Part shown: in pieces, positions 10,443 through 21,940 of the stretch
Layout: every line of letters starts with the position of its first letter
How positions within the stretch are numbered: position 1 is the stretch's first letter
Assembly (NCBI GenBank): GCA_001557505.1
Contig: LSAX01000009.1
Coordinates: forward strand, 744,001-808,000
DNA: 64,000 bases
Origin: Reticulascus tulasneorum
Taxonomy: Eukaryota; Ascomycota; Sordariomycetes; Glomerellales; Reticulascaceae
Direction: 5' to 3'
The notes under the pieces: generated by a model
The model's database searches: none
What the model was told of the DNA's origin: nothing
The model's input: the letters and a program-made list of their open reading frames with translations, nothing else
Position numbers and translations under genes: made by a program

Positions 10443-13400
10443 TCACGTAGGCAGCGGCGGGCCGCTTGAGATGGTTGTTCCTGGAGGGCCAGGACCAATG
10501 CAGACATAGAAACCCGACATCAGAGAGCCGCAATCGGACCCGAGCCCCGGGTTCCACGATTGAAAGGTGCTAGATGACCGGGTTAGCAAGATTTCCATGT
10601 TACCAATTTGATCTCGTGTTGCCAAATGCGTCAACTTACCTGAGCGAAATACCAATGGCGGTGGAAATATCCCAGCATGTATCGCCGCTCCGAACGAGGT
10701 AGTACCGCTTGCAAGATGATGAGATTCCGTCCTATGCACTTAGTTAGGCCCATTCCTCATATTCAAAAGCAAATGCATCATTGGATAGTAAGCGAAGTGA
10801 GGGAGAGGAAAGGAGAAGAAATTTTCATGTAGCAAGCTTGTTTCGGGTACGTACCTGAACTGGCTGTGGGGTGGGGTTTACTGGTGGCCCGGACGTGACG
10901 GTTGTGGGTGTCGCGCCGCCCGTGGCTAGACAGATATAATAATTGGCGAGGAGGGCAGCGCAATCGTCGAGGGCCGGGTTGAGTGAGTAGAGCGTTGTGA
11001 GCGAGATACCCGCTGCCTGGGTGATGTCCCAACAGCTGTCACCCTGTCGGACACGGTAGAACCATGAACATCCAGAGGTCATGCCGGTCTGTGTGGAAAT
11101 TCACCGGTTAGAAGGGAAACTTGAACATCTAGTGAAGGAAATGCTGGCGGATAAGTGGCTAGGGCAAAACTAACCTGAGTGGGCGTAGGCGTAGGCCATG
11201 TCACTCGCGACGTTGTTGATACTCGTGATGTCGACGTCACCCTCGAAGTCGTTGACGGCGCTGGTGACGTTGTGCTCACGCTGCTCCTAGGTGTCGAGCT
11301 ACTCACGCGCGTCGAAGACGGTGCGGTCGTAGTCACAGAGCCAATGGCAGAAGACGACACCGGGGTTCCCTCACCCTGTCCTTCGACACAAACGAAGTAG
11401 TTGGCCTTCAGTCCGCTGCAGTCTGCTTGAAGCACGGGGTTGAAGCTTATCAATTGCATTACCGTGATATCGTTCGCCGTCGCGATCGTAGTGCATGTAT
11501 CAGTGCTATCGTGGTTTGTTAGCAGCTATTGCTCTCAAAGGTAGTTTTCTACCTTGCTTCGTTTGTATCTTTTTGGTAAAGCGAATTCGCGGGGCATAAA
11601 TCATGGGGACAAAGAGATCTACGCGACCAAGGAAGACAGGGGAAAAGGAGTAATGGATGAGTATGTACATCTACCCCTGACAATAAACAAAAGAATTTGA
11701 GATAAACGTACCCCGCTACAAACCAGAACCGGGTGCATTGCTTCACGGTACCGGGCTGCTGCGGCTGAGGGCCGGTGCCGGAAGGTGGCGGCGTCGAGAT
11801 GGGCACAATGGTGGAAGCCGGGTTGGCGACGCAGTAGAGGTAATCTAGTGTTAGGGTGGCGGGGAGGATGCAATCGATGCCAGTGTTCCAGGATTTAAGG
11901 TCTGCGACGGCAATGCCGATATCATTATGCAGCGTATCGCAGGTTGCGTTCTTCAGATTTGTTAGCCGCTGTACTCTATCCATCTTTTAAAGTCTGTTGT
12001 GTGCGTTTCTAGGCAGTCGCTATATATCCCCTTTCTTCATCATGGGCAGAGCGAATAATTGGAAGAGGGGATAATAAAAAGACAGGAAAGGAGTTAAGAC
12101 AAAATGGTATTAGCTAGAACTTACCAGCGGCGCGGGAAACAGCACGGGGCACGGCGTGGCGGCGCCGCTAAAGGTTGTTCTGAGGGCACTCAGCTCGGTC
12201 GTGTTCCACGTCGTTGTGGGCATGCCTGTCTCGCCGGGCTCGATGGTATACTGCGTCGTTGCGTTGGGCAGTGCTGTATAGCTGGTTGGTATGATGACGC
12301 AGTAATAGTAGTTGATCAGCAGGCCGCTGCAGTCACTCCCCACCGCTGGATTCCAGTCGAAGCTGAAATGAATTGGTATTAGTCTTGCCGTCGAAAAAGA
12401 CACCAGGTGATTGCCCCATCAAGGAAATCTTGCTTTCCTCTTATATCTCTATTCTTTTTTGTCCTCGCTTTGCTCGAGTCCATGCTTCTGCCGAGCGAGG
12501 TGAAGGCAGAAAGGCAAAGGGAGAGAGAGGGAGAGACAGGGGGGTGTTCTTGAGAAGTAACGAAAGCACTCACAATTCTTGCTCGGTCATCTGATGCGAA
12601 TATCGGTGCTGGATAGACAGGCAAGTGTCCATTGCACTGGCCTGGTAGTACTGTTGACCTGCATTTTGGTAAAGACTATCAGCACACAGGTTTGGACAAA
12701 TTTCATCAGATAAAACCGTGGGGCATCGAGTTGGACTCACAGTTTCCAGGGACGCCGTCCTGGACGGGCTTTGGCGGGAAATCTGTCGACGTGGGTTGCG
12801 GACCCCAGCTGACATGCGTGCCATCGCTGACATAAGAGTATGAAGCCGTGTTGGTGCCGATGCCGGTGAGCGATGGCTTAGTGGAACAGGCAGCAGAACC
12901 GCTACCGATGCCAACGCAGTACGAATAGTTGACGTAGAAGTTGAAGGTGCAGTTGCGGCTGACTTCGGGGTTCCACGTGAAGAAATCTGAGGCAGAAACC
13001 TTGAAGCGGGCCATGACGGAATCGCAAGTGTCGGTGGCAAGCAGCTTATAGAAAGCGTTGCACTGACAGGGAATTCCCGGGAAGGTCGGGCTGGCAGGTG
13101 TAGGCCCCGCCGTGGTCACTGGCGGAGTGCTACTAGTAGAAGTCGTAGAAGTCGATATCTTGGAGGTTATCGTAGCAGGGCAGGTTGTTGCACCAGTTAC
13201 ACCGACGCAGTAGGCTTGGCCAAGCCAGAAATTGGCGCTACAATCTGAGCTGACGGCGGGGTTCCACTGGAAGAACTGCGTTGTCGTGATGCCAAATTTG
13301 GAGGCGACAGTCGCGCACGAGTCACCCGTCTTGATCGTGTAGAACTTATTGCACTGGCAGGGCATGCCGGTGAAGGTGGGGCCGGCGGGTGTTGGGTCGC

Positions 13401-14007
13401 CCGTGACCCCGGCGGATATCGAGGAGGTCCGGGTGGCTGTGGCTGTGGCTGGACATGTCGATGCGCCGGATGCACCGACGCAGTAGGAGCTACCAAGCCA
13501 GAAGTTGGTGCCGCAATCGGAGCTGACCGCCGGGTTCAACTTCAGAAACTGGGCGGTGGTGATGCCGAACTTGGTAGCCACGGAGGCGCAGCTGTCGCCC
13601 GAGACGACTGTGTAATACTTGTTGCATTGGCAAGGCGTGCCCGTGAATGTCGGCCCGGCAGGTGTGCTGGCGGCGGGAGGTCCGACGCGTACGCAGTAGG
13701 CGTAGCCCACCCAAAAGTTCTGGCCGCAGTCGGCACTGACAGAAGGATTCCATGCGACAAACTGGGCGACTGAGACACCAAAACTAGAAGCTACTTTGTC
13801 ACAGGTGTCGCCCGAAACGACGTTGTACCATATACTGCACCCCGACACTGTGCCCGTCTGCTGGGGTGCCGTTGGCGATGTGAAGCTGGCCACCTGACGA
13901 GCTTCAACGCGGCGAGCGGCGACGTGAGCAAGATAGTCTGGCTGGACATCGCTTGCAACGGCGATGGTGACAACCAAGGCCAACAGCGACAAGAGATAAG
14001 ACCGCAT
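10443..14007 (-). CDS. Secreted protein with nine LysM motifs
   Basis: An eight-exon model keeps phase throughout: 14007..12741, 12658..12574, 12362..12125, 11950..11712, 11505..11175, 11088..10855, 10731..10640, 10569..10443, giving 870 residues. Residues 1-19 form a signal peptide. Nine LysM repeats follow, each built around a G-D-T/S-C start, a W/L-N-P centre and a Y-x-C-V/I/L end. The first four lie about residues 58-355 in exon 1, separated by Thr/Ser/Pro linkers with C-Q-C-N before repeats 2-4. The fifth spans exons 1-3. The sixth (start of exon 4) is degenerate. The seventh to ninth span exons 4-8, after a Ser/Thr-rich linker in exon 5. LysM modules bind chitin and related N-acetylglucosamine polymers. 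Such many-LysM secreted proteins resemble TAL6-like fungal proteins. The nearby chitinase supports a chitin role. No catalytic domain is seen. Confidence 0.88.
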
Positions 14008-15105
14008 CTTAGTCCTGACTCAGTCCTGATGAGTTGGAACAGGAATGGAAAGGGAAGGGAATAGAAGGAGAGGAGAATAGGAGGACAAAATCATAGATGG
14101 TGAAAGGGAGAGGGCGAGTAAGAAGAGAAAGAAAATATTGCTTGCCCGAGGCCGAGGAATAATGAAAGCCGGACGTGTACGAGAGAGGTTGAGCTCAACG
14201 CGGCGCACATGGGATGTTCCCCCTTGAACCTATTTCGCCGATCCAACATACTTACATGCCACGCTGCGTGGTCAGATATCGTTCCGACTGGGTTAGTACT
14301 CCGACAGTATGCCCAGATGGCGTGGTATCACCGCCTGCTTACTTAGACAAATGATTCCCGAATGCCCGAGTAAGTCTCGACCCCGATGAGGGGCAGTAGG
14401 CACGAGACGCCCTGGGGTGTTCGCCTACGCTGCAAGGGTCTCGACTCTAGCACGCCCGGTGTCAACGTATAAGAACAATCATCTTACACATGGCATGCAT
14501 GCATGTCAGCCGGCCATACGGTGTCCTCTGCCAAGACGCCACTCTTGATACCCTTGTCAGTAAAGCCAGTTAACCCTGTCTGATGTGAAGTACCTAAGTG
14601 CTAAGAAATAGTGGTTATCTGACTATTCTTATAGTATATGAGAGCCCTATAGGGCTTGAGCTAATTGGTAAAGCCCTTGTGATTATAATTGTTCTTTAGT
14701 GGGGTTTAGTGGCTTATATCGCTATATCTTAGAAGTACCGTACCAACAAAGTCCAGCAATTTTATTGGTTCAGCAGCTCTCGCTTAATAAACCCTTGTTG
14801 TAGTGTTTCTTGGCAGAGGACAAGACTTTTGAAGCAGACGTCCGTATCGCTAAGATGAAAGCTTAGTCGCCCACCCCTCTCCCACCAAATTTAACGTTTT
14901 TGGTCAGCATAACCTGACATTCGAGTACTAACGCCGGAACGAGTGGAGCAAGAGAAGTTATTCAACAATCTGTGTCTTGTTTACATGTGTTTGCTAATCT
15001 GAGAAACCTGCTAGCCTCCGAACCTGCATCCGCGCGCCACCGCATCCCGTCGATTCCACCTCACCCCTAAGGCTAGCCCCACTTCGCGATCAAATAAAAA
15101 ATAAT
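14008..15105. other. Intergenic, promoter side of the LysM gene
   Basis: About 1.1 kb between the LysM gene start and the 3' end of the metalloprotease gene. An AT-rich patch lies at 14580-14860. No gene supported. Confidence 0.5.
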
Positions 15106-16610
15106 CTAGAACGAAGTGATCCCGAAAATGCCCCCGGACGAGAGCATACGGCGTTTGATTCTAGCTCGTGCCTCGGCGGCCTCCTGCTTTAGCAATGCAT
15201 GGCGAGTAGCCCGCAGACTCAAACTTGGACTCCGCCGTTTGGGCGTGGGCGAGATGGGGCAACTAGCCGACGCACCTGCGCCGCTGGTATCCCAGGTGTT
15301 GTGGAAGGGGCTCGCGGGGGTGAAGTATGGCGCGGTTGAGACGGTCGAACCCTGATTAGGACTCAGCACAGTGGCACCCTGAATATCGGCTGCCGAGGGC
15401 GGCCAGTAGTAGACCTCGGCCTCATTGGTAGGGCCCACGACGAGCGTCGGGTTTGCCGGGTCGATGCCGACGTTGTTAACTAGTGTATAGACGTAAACGG
15501 TGCTTTCGCCGTCGTTCGCGGCGCGAGCACTAGCCCAGGACGAGTATATCATGGTCGACTTCAAATCAACGTCGCGGCCATGTTGTGCGTAGTTGCCCGC
15601 TCCTGGTGCCGGCATCCAATGGATGTTGGACATATACCGTTGAGTGTTGATGTCGCTTCGCCAGCACAGGTTTTGGTATGCCCCCGTGGCTGACTGGCAG
15701 ACGTTCTGCATGTAGGTGTCCGCTTGACCCTGGTCAAGCCCTAATCGAATGAATGTGTCAACGAAGCACGGGTGGTAGTCCACGAGGTTGGCGCAGTTGA
15801 ATTCGAACATGTTCGTCTGCGCCTCTCCCCCGTGCTCCCGCGTCCACGCCGCCGGATTCTGCTGCTCGTGGTGCAGCCCGAAAGCACTATCTCTCGTCAG
15901 CGACTTGTTTGGTAACTCAACTGTTTCACTCGTCCAACAAAGTATGAGGTGCCCGGCAAGGAATCTTTCAAGGTAAACTGGGGGAAAGGCTTGGAAAGAG
16001 ATACTTACTGTCCGAGTTCATGGGCAAATGCGCGGGCTCTGTTCTTAGCCTGAGCCACAGGGTTTGAGGGCGCCTGACCGATGAAGTAGTTGCGGGTCTG
16101 GGCATTAAGAACGGTGCCGCTTCTCTTGTTGCCGAGATCACAGGTGGGACTCTGACCGATGGCCTGCTGGCGCACCCAGAGGTAGTCGCCCGTCGGCCCA
16201 GTAACGCCCGCCGCCTGACATTGGGCAGGCGTGAAGAATTGAAATCTGAAAGTGTTGGCATTCATGCCCGAGTTGTACCACTGGTCCATTCCGAGGTCCA
16301 TGGAGATCTCAAACTCGTCCCGCACGCGCTCTTCCAACGTCGGGTCCATGCACACCTTGATAAGTCCATTTGGCCACTGCCCGGCGTTGCGGTTGGCGCC
16401 GCCGTTGAGGGTCGGCCAGCCATCGCCATTGCCAAACACGATGCCCGACCAGCGCTTGGAGAGAGACGCCGGATCCGAGCCGTTGCGCAAGAAACCCTGG
16501 GGAAATTCCATGATGGAGTCCATCGGCGGGCAACCACTCACAAAACTCGCGAGGCCGAGGAGAATAGCGCTCTGGAGACCAAAACTGTGCTGGCGACGAC
16601 CGAGAGCCAT
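15106..16610 (-). CDS. Secreted metzincin-type zinc metalloprotease
   Basis: Exons 16610..16009 and 15886..15106 give 460 residues. The joined sequence contains the zinc-binding signature H-E-L-G-H-A-F-G-L-H-H-E, which fits the HExxHxxGxxHE pattern of astacin-like metzincins: three His ligands and the catalytic Glu. The intron falls inside the codon of the third motif residue set (CA|T of the second His), so the motif is visible only after splicing. The ATG at 16610 gives a good signal peptide (M-A-L-G-R-R followed by a hydrophobic run to S-G-C); an in-frame ATG at 16649 would add 13 residues. Ahead of the motif is a domain with W-P-N-G-L-I-K-V-C, typical of an astacin-like N-lobe. The C-terminal tail is basic and low complexity. 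Substrate unknown. It lies between LysM and chitinase genes on the same strand. Confidence 0.82.
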
Positions 16611-16649
16611 GACTGCAAAAGCAAGACCAGACATTGTGCTGCCAAACAC

Positions 16650-17976
16650 AGAAACAAGAAAGTGTGTGTGAGACTTGGAGAAAATGGGCGGGCAAGACGA
16701 GGGAAAAAAGCTCCTCGCGTGGGAATGGGGTAGGAGTTGGTTGCCGCTAGAAGCTGGGCTCTGTTGTCCGGTACTACTGATGGGGGATGAGGTCTGCGCT
16801 TGGCGAAGTCAGTGTTCTATGACGGCTCCACATCATGCCACATTCCCCGTGAGAAGGAGAAGAAAAAAGGGTTAGACATTCCATGCATACTTAGTATCTA
16901 CTTGGCGCCGCTACCTTGTCATGCTGCAAAGGCGTGCGTACCCGGTCGCTCAACAGCCGGGGATACAGAAGGGGCAAGGGGGTGGGGTGGGGTGGTTCTG
17001 ATGCGAGATCCCGCTGTCTATTCGCCCATGTTCGCGAGCACGTGGTGAAGGAGGCTATAACAGGATACCTACCAAGTTGGGGCATGGCATGGCTTGCTGA
17101 TAACAAACATTGACCATGTAACCCAACCTCAGCCACATGATTAGACAATTTACAAGTGCTGACATAATGCCGTGGCGGACCACAGTAATTTGGATTCATA
17201 TGTGCTTACCCGCAGCTACCGCATTTGGTCTTGGTGTCGTGCGGGTGCGGAGTAGCAATAAACCGCTCACGGACTTAATTCTGTATGATCTAGCTGAACG
17301 GCCCGGCCGCGTTGTCCGAGCGAGCCATTCAGGCAACTCAACTATCCAAAGCACTGGGGTCGTAATTTTCTTTAAGCTTACCAACCTACTTGACTTGCTA
17401 AACCCCGATGACAGACCGATCCCACGCATACTGCACACATACTAAACCATGTTTAGTTTCGGTCCCAGTAGTTACTTTAGGATACGGTCCTTTTTCGGGT
17501 GATCTAGAGCGGCCGCGAGTAAAAGGGGCCAACGAGAAAATCACAACTGTAAGACTTGGCTTGGTTTTCTGCTAGAGCCATGAAATGCGAGAGTTGTCCA
17601 GTCCATTGCTTACAATCATTCAATTGGTGGGCAGACTAGATGCTTAGGAAAGAGAAGCAATTCGAGAGAGGCGAATACTGTGCTGACTCTGTCTAATACG
17701 ACCAAAGATCACCAATTTTACCCAAGAATTTGCAGGAAGAGCCAAATTTGAATGGTGCAGCTGCAATTCTCCTGGCTGTAGCGTACTTGAAGATTATGGA
17801 CACACACCAGAAAGACAGTCAATACTATTTCGTAAGGAGTAAATGTGTAGAACAGTATTTAGCAGATTTAATATATTCCTAGCCACAATTCTATCAAAGA
17901 GAACCAATCTACCTCTGTGCGACGTCAGACCAGGTCCCAGATATCATCTACCCAAGTAACGAAACAAGTCGCGGGA
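16650..17976. other. Intergenic between metalloprotease and chitinase genes
   Basis: About 1.3 kb. It holds the metalloprotease promoter (near 16650-16900, with G/A-rich runs) and the chitinase 3' flank. Open frames of 60-100 codons show no family features. A NotI-like GCGGCCGC occurs at about 17509. Confidence 0.45.
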
Positions 17977-20498
17977 CTAGTGTATGAAGATATCCTGTGC
18001 CGGGTCGCTCAACGCCGCGGTCGGCTGTGGCTTTGCCAGCGCCCCCATTCCAAGCGCGCGGGACAGCTGGTTAGTAGATGTGAATTTACTGTCATCGAGG
18101 TCTACCGCCCATACCATGACTCTAAACACATAGGCTTTTAGCGTCTTCCACTATACGGCATCATATGTTTACTTACCCCCCTACACATCGGCTATTCGCG
18201 TAGCGCACCTTCATCTCGAACGTCGGCAGGTCGTCGTATGAGATCCATTGGTTCGTGTCCCAGGTGACTATCTCGACGGCTGCCACGGGGTCCAGCGTAA
18301 CTCGCGCCCCACCGGCCGCAATCACGCGTCGCACCTCCGATGCCGAGAGCGTGCCGCTGTTTCGGGTGCATGGCCCGGGTTTCTAATAGACAATGTCAGC
18401 AAGCAGGCACGCTAGAATCTCATGAGCACAGATCCAATAGAATGGAACTCGTTGTGTCTTATACTCGCTCTTTTCCTTGAGTGAAGAATAAGACGCGACA
18501 GACATGTATCTTGGCTATCACCGAGCCAAGACAACGAACAGAGAGAAGAGAACACTGCGGGTAAGGAAGAAAACAAACGTACGGCGCCTCCGGTGTATGG
18601 ACACCCGGTTGACATGCAGTTGGGATTAGTCATTGTGAAGCCTAGATACTGTCAGTTATGGCTGCATTTTACAATCTTTTTCCTTCGGAGGTGGTTTTCA
18701 ACTAAGACTTACTTCGTCCATAGAAGCCTAGGCCCATAACGAGTTGACCTGGGTCAATATTGTTGCGCCAGAACAGGTCGAACGTCAAAATGATCTCGGT
18801 CAGGTTGGTGTGGCCAAGCGCGACCCCTCCAATCCACGGTGAGTTGCTGTCCCAAGTGCCGTGCAAGTCGTAGGTCATGATGTTGATCCAGTCGAGCGAC
18901 CGCGCGAGGCCTTGCAAGTCAAAGTGCTGCAAGTACCAGTACGATGAGGGCTACCATATGCTAAATCAGCATGCCTTTCAACGTTTCTTCAAGAGTCTGG
19001 TTAGGGGTGCATGCTTACCACGGTGATGGTAAGTCCAAACTCGCGCCCGCTGCCGTTGAGGCGAGACCGAAGTTGTGCCATCCACGTCACAAAGTTGGCG
19101 TAGTCGGCCGGGACGCCACCGCGGTCATCAGCACCGGGGTACTCCCTGGACAAAATCAGCGCACGAAACGAAGTACTCGATAGTGGATTGATATTTACCA
19201 GTCAATGTCCACACCATCAAGATTGTAGCTCATCATGAAGCTGATAAGCGAGCTGGCAAAGGCCTCACGAGCACTCGCAGAGCCGGCCAGCTGCGAAAAG
19301 GTGAAGCGCGTCGGACCGGGGTCGCTGAAGGTCCACCCACCGATGCTGATAAACACCCGTAGGTTAGGGTCACCCGCCTTGAGTTGACTAACCTGTCGCG
19401 TGATGTCGTTGGGGACGCCGTCCATCGGCTCCACGCGGAAGGTGTTGGGGTTGATGGATGCGAATGCCACGTTGATGTGAGTGTAGAATCCCAAAGGGAT
19501 CTGGTTCGGCAGCATTACTAACGGAAACTCTTTGTTAGTAGAGTTGGTGCGTATGGCCGGCATTTGACCCCCTCTTCTGCTTGAATTCCCCCCATCTCGC
19601 TCGACATAACGTTGCCTGCCCACCTGGCTCGAAGAGTAAAGCTCGGGGCGTGGAAAGGAACGTTCGAACAGACGGAAGAGGAATGAAGAAGAAGGAGAGA
19701 CGGCCTCATAGCCCAATGACTTCATCCATATAGATACAGAAGCTGAGGTACTTACCGTCGCATGGGTTTCCGGTGGACCAGCCCTCGTAGTAGCCGATTC
19801 TCCGCTGCCGTGTCGTACCGCTATCCGGGCTGCACGACGGCTGGGGGACGGTTTGACCGCGGCAAAACTCATCCGTCGTTCCTGGCGTATCGTCAATACA
19901 ATGTAGCTTCATCCATGACAGAAAAGCATTTCTTACCGCAGAATCCGAAGGGGCTGCAGCACACATTGAGCGGGCACTTTTGACTTGAGACATATTGAGA
20001 GTCCCAGCCACCTGGATTGCACTCTGCTTTGAAGCCGCACTCTCTGATGCAGGTATTTGGAGCACAAAACTGAGGGCCTATAATCACACACGAATAGTAC
20101 ATCAGTTCATGCATTTCTCGATGACAAGATGGGGGATATCAATTAAAGATTCATACCGGTTCCACATATGTAGCTGTATCTTATGTTAGTCTCTACTCTA
20201 GAGATATCGAACGGATCGAAAGGATGGACACTTACGGATTGTTCGCGATCCCGCCGTTACCGCAGCAGCCTATTTTGCACGGAACCGTGGCGCTGCATGA
20301 AGTCGTGCCGTCGCTGTTTTGCTGGCGAGCGAAGATGGCGGCGTCGGGCGTCGTGTAGTAAGTACGACGATAGTTGCCGCCGAAGCTGCTCCCGCTATCC
20401 GCAGCCCTGGCGGTTTGATTGACGGTGGTAGCCGAGGAGACATCGCACAGGCTCAGGAGGAGCACAAACGCCCACGATACTGTTCGCATGATAGCCAT
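17977..20498 (-). CDS. Secreted CBM18-GH18 chitinase
   Basis: A ten-exon model keeps phase: 20498..20236, 20173..20157, 20077..19937, 19881..19756, 19517..19199, 19145..19019, 18950..18713, 18641..18583, 18382..18177, 18121..17977; 546 residues. It has a signal peptide (residues about 1-24). A hevein-like CBM18 chitin-binding module follows (about 70-140, ending C-P-L-N-V-C-C-S-P-F-G-F-C-G). The GH18 barrel begins at R-R-I-G-Y-Y-E-G-W-S. The catalytic motif D-G-V-D-I-D-W-E lies at about residues 283-290, with Glu 290 completed after an intron, so the DxxDxDxE residues are intact. Later barrel strands show I-N-I-M-T-Y-D, M-G-L-G-F-Y-G-R and V-M-V-W-A-V-D-L-D-D. Exon 2 is only 17 nt. Family members cut chitin endo-wise. 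There is no LysM in this protein, but a multi-LysM gene lies 4 kb away. Confidence 0.9.
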
Positions 20499-20600
20499 AG
20501 TGTTTGGTAAAGAAGTTGACTTGAGGAAGCCAGGAAATGAGAGAAGAGTTGACGAGGACGACCGAACTCCGTCTTAGAGTCAAGAAAGAAAGGGAACCGA

Positions 20601-20672
20601 AGGGACAACAAGTTGCGAAGGGACAACAAGTTGCGAAGGGACAACAAGTTGCGAAGGGACAACAAGTTGCGA
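20601..20672. repeat. 18-bp tandem repeat, four exact copies
   Basis: The unit AGGGACAACAAGTTGCGA occurs four times head to tail, about 100 bases upstream of the chitinase start codon, in the likely promoter or 5' UTR. Confidence 0.95.
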
Positions 20673-21940
20673 AGGTCGGATGAGTAGGTGGGTAGGTGAG
20701 TGGTGGACTTAGTCGTCTCCAATATTGTTCCTGCCAAGACTACCGACTGGGTGGTGTACTGTCCGCCTCTCGTTGAGGGTAGTTGAGGAAAGCAAGCAAT
20801 AATGATCCCCTACCACGAGATCTGTGGACAGGGGGGGCGGAAGAAGACGCCACCATCGCCTTTGGAAGGGGATGCATCGTGTAACGTGCCCGATTCCCTA
20901 AAGCACTACAGCCCCTGTTTGCGAGATGTGGAGCATAGAAATATCTAAATATACTATCACGTAAGCTACGGAAGACCCCGAGAGTTCTGGATGCCAATGT
21001 AATACCTTTCGATGCACCCCCTGCCATTGGAGGGTGCAAGGCGGGTGTCAGCCCACACCCTCCCGGCACCCCGGGAGGACTACGCACACGCCTCCACTCG
21101 GGAGTCAAATTACCCAATTAAGACTCTCACACCGCTGCGCAATTCCAGACACACCTCCCCAGAGTAGTCTGTGCACCTTCGCATAACCAGGGACCCAGGG
21201 TCGCATTTTGGTAGCTTGTGCCCTCAATCATCCAATTATCTCTTGATGCAATGCATTGTTCCGAGCCCATCTAGCCAAATCGGTACAGTAAGCACCGCGC
21301 GGTGATAATATCGGGTTCGCCGCGAGCTGGTCGGTGAAAAGGCCGTTAAACGAGGTACTAGAGAAACTCAATGGACGTCGGCTTGCGATATGGTTGCCTC
21401 CACTTGCACTAAACATGTTCCCGGATGATAAATTTAAATATTTCGGTCATTAGACAACCCCTACAAGTTCATTGCTCAGTGTTCTGAGAACGATGGTATG
21501 CTGGTCTTACAGCCCCACCCGTCTTCATGCTTTTCAGCGGGCTGTTTATCGGACGACACAAGCCGCGGGTTGCCTTGTTTGGCCATAACACCATCTCACC
21601 AGATGAGAAGTTAGGCCGATGAATTTCCCATTCAGAAGTATAGACAAGTTCCTGGCATTGCCACCGCAAGGGTCACTTCCTGTTCCGCTTCTTGCAAGTG
21701 GTGACTGTATCGCAATAGAGTCTTTAGCTCTTACCACCACAGTCAAGTCCCAGTCTGTCCCTCTTCTCGCCAGTATCGAGCATCCTCTTGCTTTGTCTTT
21801 CCATTCTTCCCTTCCTCCATCCTCTCATATTTCTTCCCAGTTCCTTTACAGAACCTTAGAGGACTCACCATTCATGGTGACCCTGCAGCCTCTACTCACT
21901 CGAAGAATACATTCTTTGTCTCAGTAGTAACTACCCCAAC
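20673..21940. other. Divergent promoter region of chitinase and SGNH hydrolase genes
   Basis: About 1.3 kb. A pyrimidine-rich stretch at 21770-21850 precedes the SGNH gene start. Open frames on the minus strand at 20740-21117 and 21228-21746 show no family pattern. Confidence 0.45.

Noticed and set aside
20453..20737. Open frame containing repeated N-L-L-S-L-R
   Set aside because: Produced by the 18-bp tandem repeat; overlaps the chitinase start in another frame.
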